The notes under the pieces were generated by a model that worked only from the letters and a program-made list of their open reading frames with translations, was not told the origin of the DNA and did not search any database. From positions 1 through 64,000 of the forward strand of contig CAJJBX010000001.1 of assembly GCA_905182555.1 (NCBI GenBank): DNA of 64,000 nucleotides, read 5' to 3'. The first letter of the stretch is position 1, and each line of letters starts with the position of its first letter. Both the position numbers and the translations under genes were made by a program. Below, one piece after another: positions 63,409 to 64,000 of this stretch. The DNA is from an uncultured Ilumatobacter sp. (GTDB lineage: Bacteria > Actinomycetota > Acidimicrobiia > Acidimicrobiales > Ilumatobacteraceae).

Positions 63409-64000
63409 ATGGCGACGATCCGGCTCCGTGACTGCGACTTCGCGTACGACTTCTCAGGCGCCGGTGGTGCCACGCCGTTCGTGTGGGGCCACGGACTGAC
63501 GAGCAGCCGGGCGAGTGAGGATCGCATGCCGCTCGTGGATTGTTCTCGGCTGGCCGCTGGCCGCCGAGTCCTGCGGTATGACGCTCGCGGACACGGAGAA
63601 TCGGGCGACCTCATACGGTCAGCGCAAGGAGCGTGGTCAGAACTGGCGCTCGACCAAATCGCACTGATCGACGAACTCGGGCTCGACAAAGTCGCACTCG
63701 GAGGTGCGTCAATGGGGACAGCGACAGCGCTGCACGCAGCACTGCAGCTCGGCGATCGCGTCGAGCGGTTGATCCTGACCATCCCGCCGACAGCGTGGGC
63801 GAGCCGGGCCGATCAGGTCGGCCTGTACGAACAGATGGCACAGGCGGTCGAAACGCAGGGAGTTGCGGCGCTGGTAGACGGCGCCAAGACGATGCCGCCC
63901 CCGGACCCGTTCATCAACGACGCCGAGTATGTCGATCGAAGGGTTGAAGGCCTCAAGGCTGCTGACAGGGGTCGCCTTGCAGCACTGTTCCGTGGCGCTG
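63409..64000 (+). CDS. Alpha/beta hydrolase, N-terminal 197 residues (runs off the window)
   Basis: From the ATG at 63409 the open frame leaves the right edge. FVWGHGLTSSRASED has the oxyanion-hole HG motif, VLRYDARGHGESG follows, and the nucleophile elbow is LGGASMGTATALH (Ser in GASMG). It is typical of small alpha/beta hydrolases of the haloperoxidase/lactonase type. The substrate is unknown and the catalytic His lies outside. It starts 33 bases after the VTC gene and may be co-transcribed. Confidence 0.85.
   Translation, partial: MATIRLRDCDFAYDFSGAGGATPFVWGHGLTSSRASEDRMPLVDCSRLAAGRRVLRYDARGHGESGDLIRSAQGAWSELALDQIALIDELGLDKVALGGASMGTATALHAALQLGDRVERLILTIPPTAWASRADQVGLYEQMAQAVETQGVAALVDGAKTMPPPDPFINDAEYVDRRVEGLKAADRGRLAALFRGA

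Overview
The window is a chromosomal segment of a high-GC (around 60 %) actinobacterium, most likely from the class Acidimicrobiia (Ilumatobacter-like). The actinobacterial evidence is a BldD-type regulator with a c-di-GMP signature, a PdtaR-type ANTAR regulator, a 6C small RNA, an actinobacterial SOS box at uvrB and uvrA, an F420-type LLM oxidoreductase, and the linked uvrC/rapZ/gap-pgk-tpiA-secG genes. The class assignment is inference from overall protein character. I see no transposase, integrase, phage gene or CRISPR array.

Layout. 1-7370: the 3' end of an FAD-dependent alditol/lactone oxidase, a photolyase, the heat-shock/rRNA modification group hrcA-dnaJ-rsmE, a BldD-like regulator, hemW and a DoxX protein. 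7460-13410: tRNA-Val, a 5'-damaged aldo/keto reductase, an ECF sigma factor with its anti-sigma factor (which carries a 12-bp minisatellite), an acyl-CoA dehydrogenase and a monomeric isocitrate dehydrogenase. 13690-19400: citrate synthase, an acyl-CoA carboxylase beta subunit, a LysR regulator divergent from a 6C RNA, and a HAD phosphatase-PlsC fusion. 19500-25650: a two-domain fasciclin lipoprotein, fabZ, and the minus-strand FAS-II operon fabD-fabH-fabG-acpP-fabF. 25870-33010: an unusual tRNA-Leu, a SalK/SCO6745-like protein, pdtaR-polA, a methyltransferase and rpsA. 33150-43170: a CoaE/gamma-glutamylcyclotransferase fusion, a selenocysteine glutathione peroxidase, two CNNM/CBS membrane proteins, uvrB and uvrA. 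43260-55800: a transporter, a rhomboid-like protein, uvrC, an LLM oxidoreductase, a methyltransferase, a D-aminoacylase-like amidohydrolase, rapZ, gap-pgk-tpiA and secG. 55840-64000: tRNA-Leu(GAG), a glycerophosphodiesterase lipoprotein, an ABM-domain protein, an S9 peptidase, a hotdog thioesterase, a CotH-DUF4956-VTC cluster and a truncated alpha/beta hydrolase.

Most notable: the glutathione peroxidase gene on the minus strand (34461-34919) has an in-frame TGA exactly at the catalytic Cys/Sec position. Immediately 3' is a hairpin whose tip matches the E. coli fdhF SECIS apex as I recall it. This is a selenoprotein that ordinary gene callers split. Other noteworthy items are LexA boxes at uvrB and uvrA, near-identical palindromes just after polA, uvrB and uvrC and a related pair after gap and pgk, a class-I tRNA with a leucine anticodon, a FabD with a lipoyl-like tail, and several minisatellites at gene starts.

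Caution on quality: at least a dozen genes are interrupted by single-base indels, several at short homopolymers, while very long genes such as polA, uvrB, uvrC and the S9 peptidase read cleanly. I treat most of these as sequencing or assembly errors rather than pseudogenes, and give each gene its full span.
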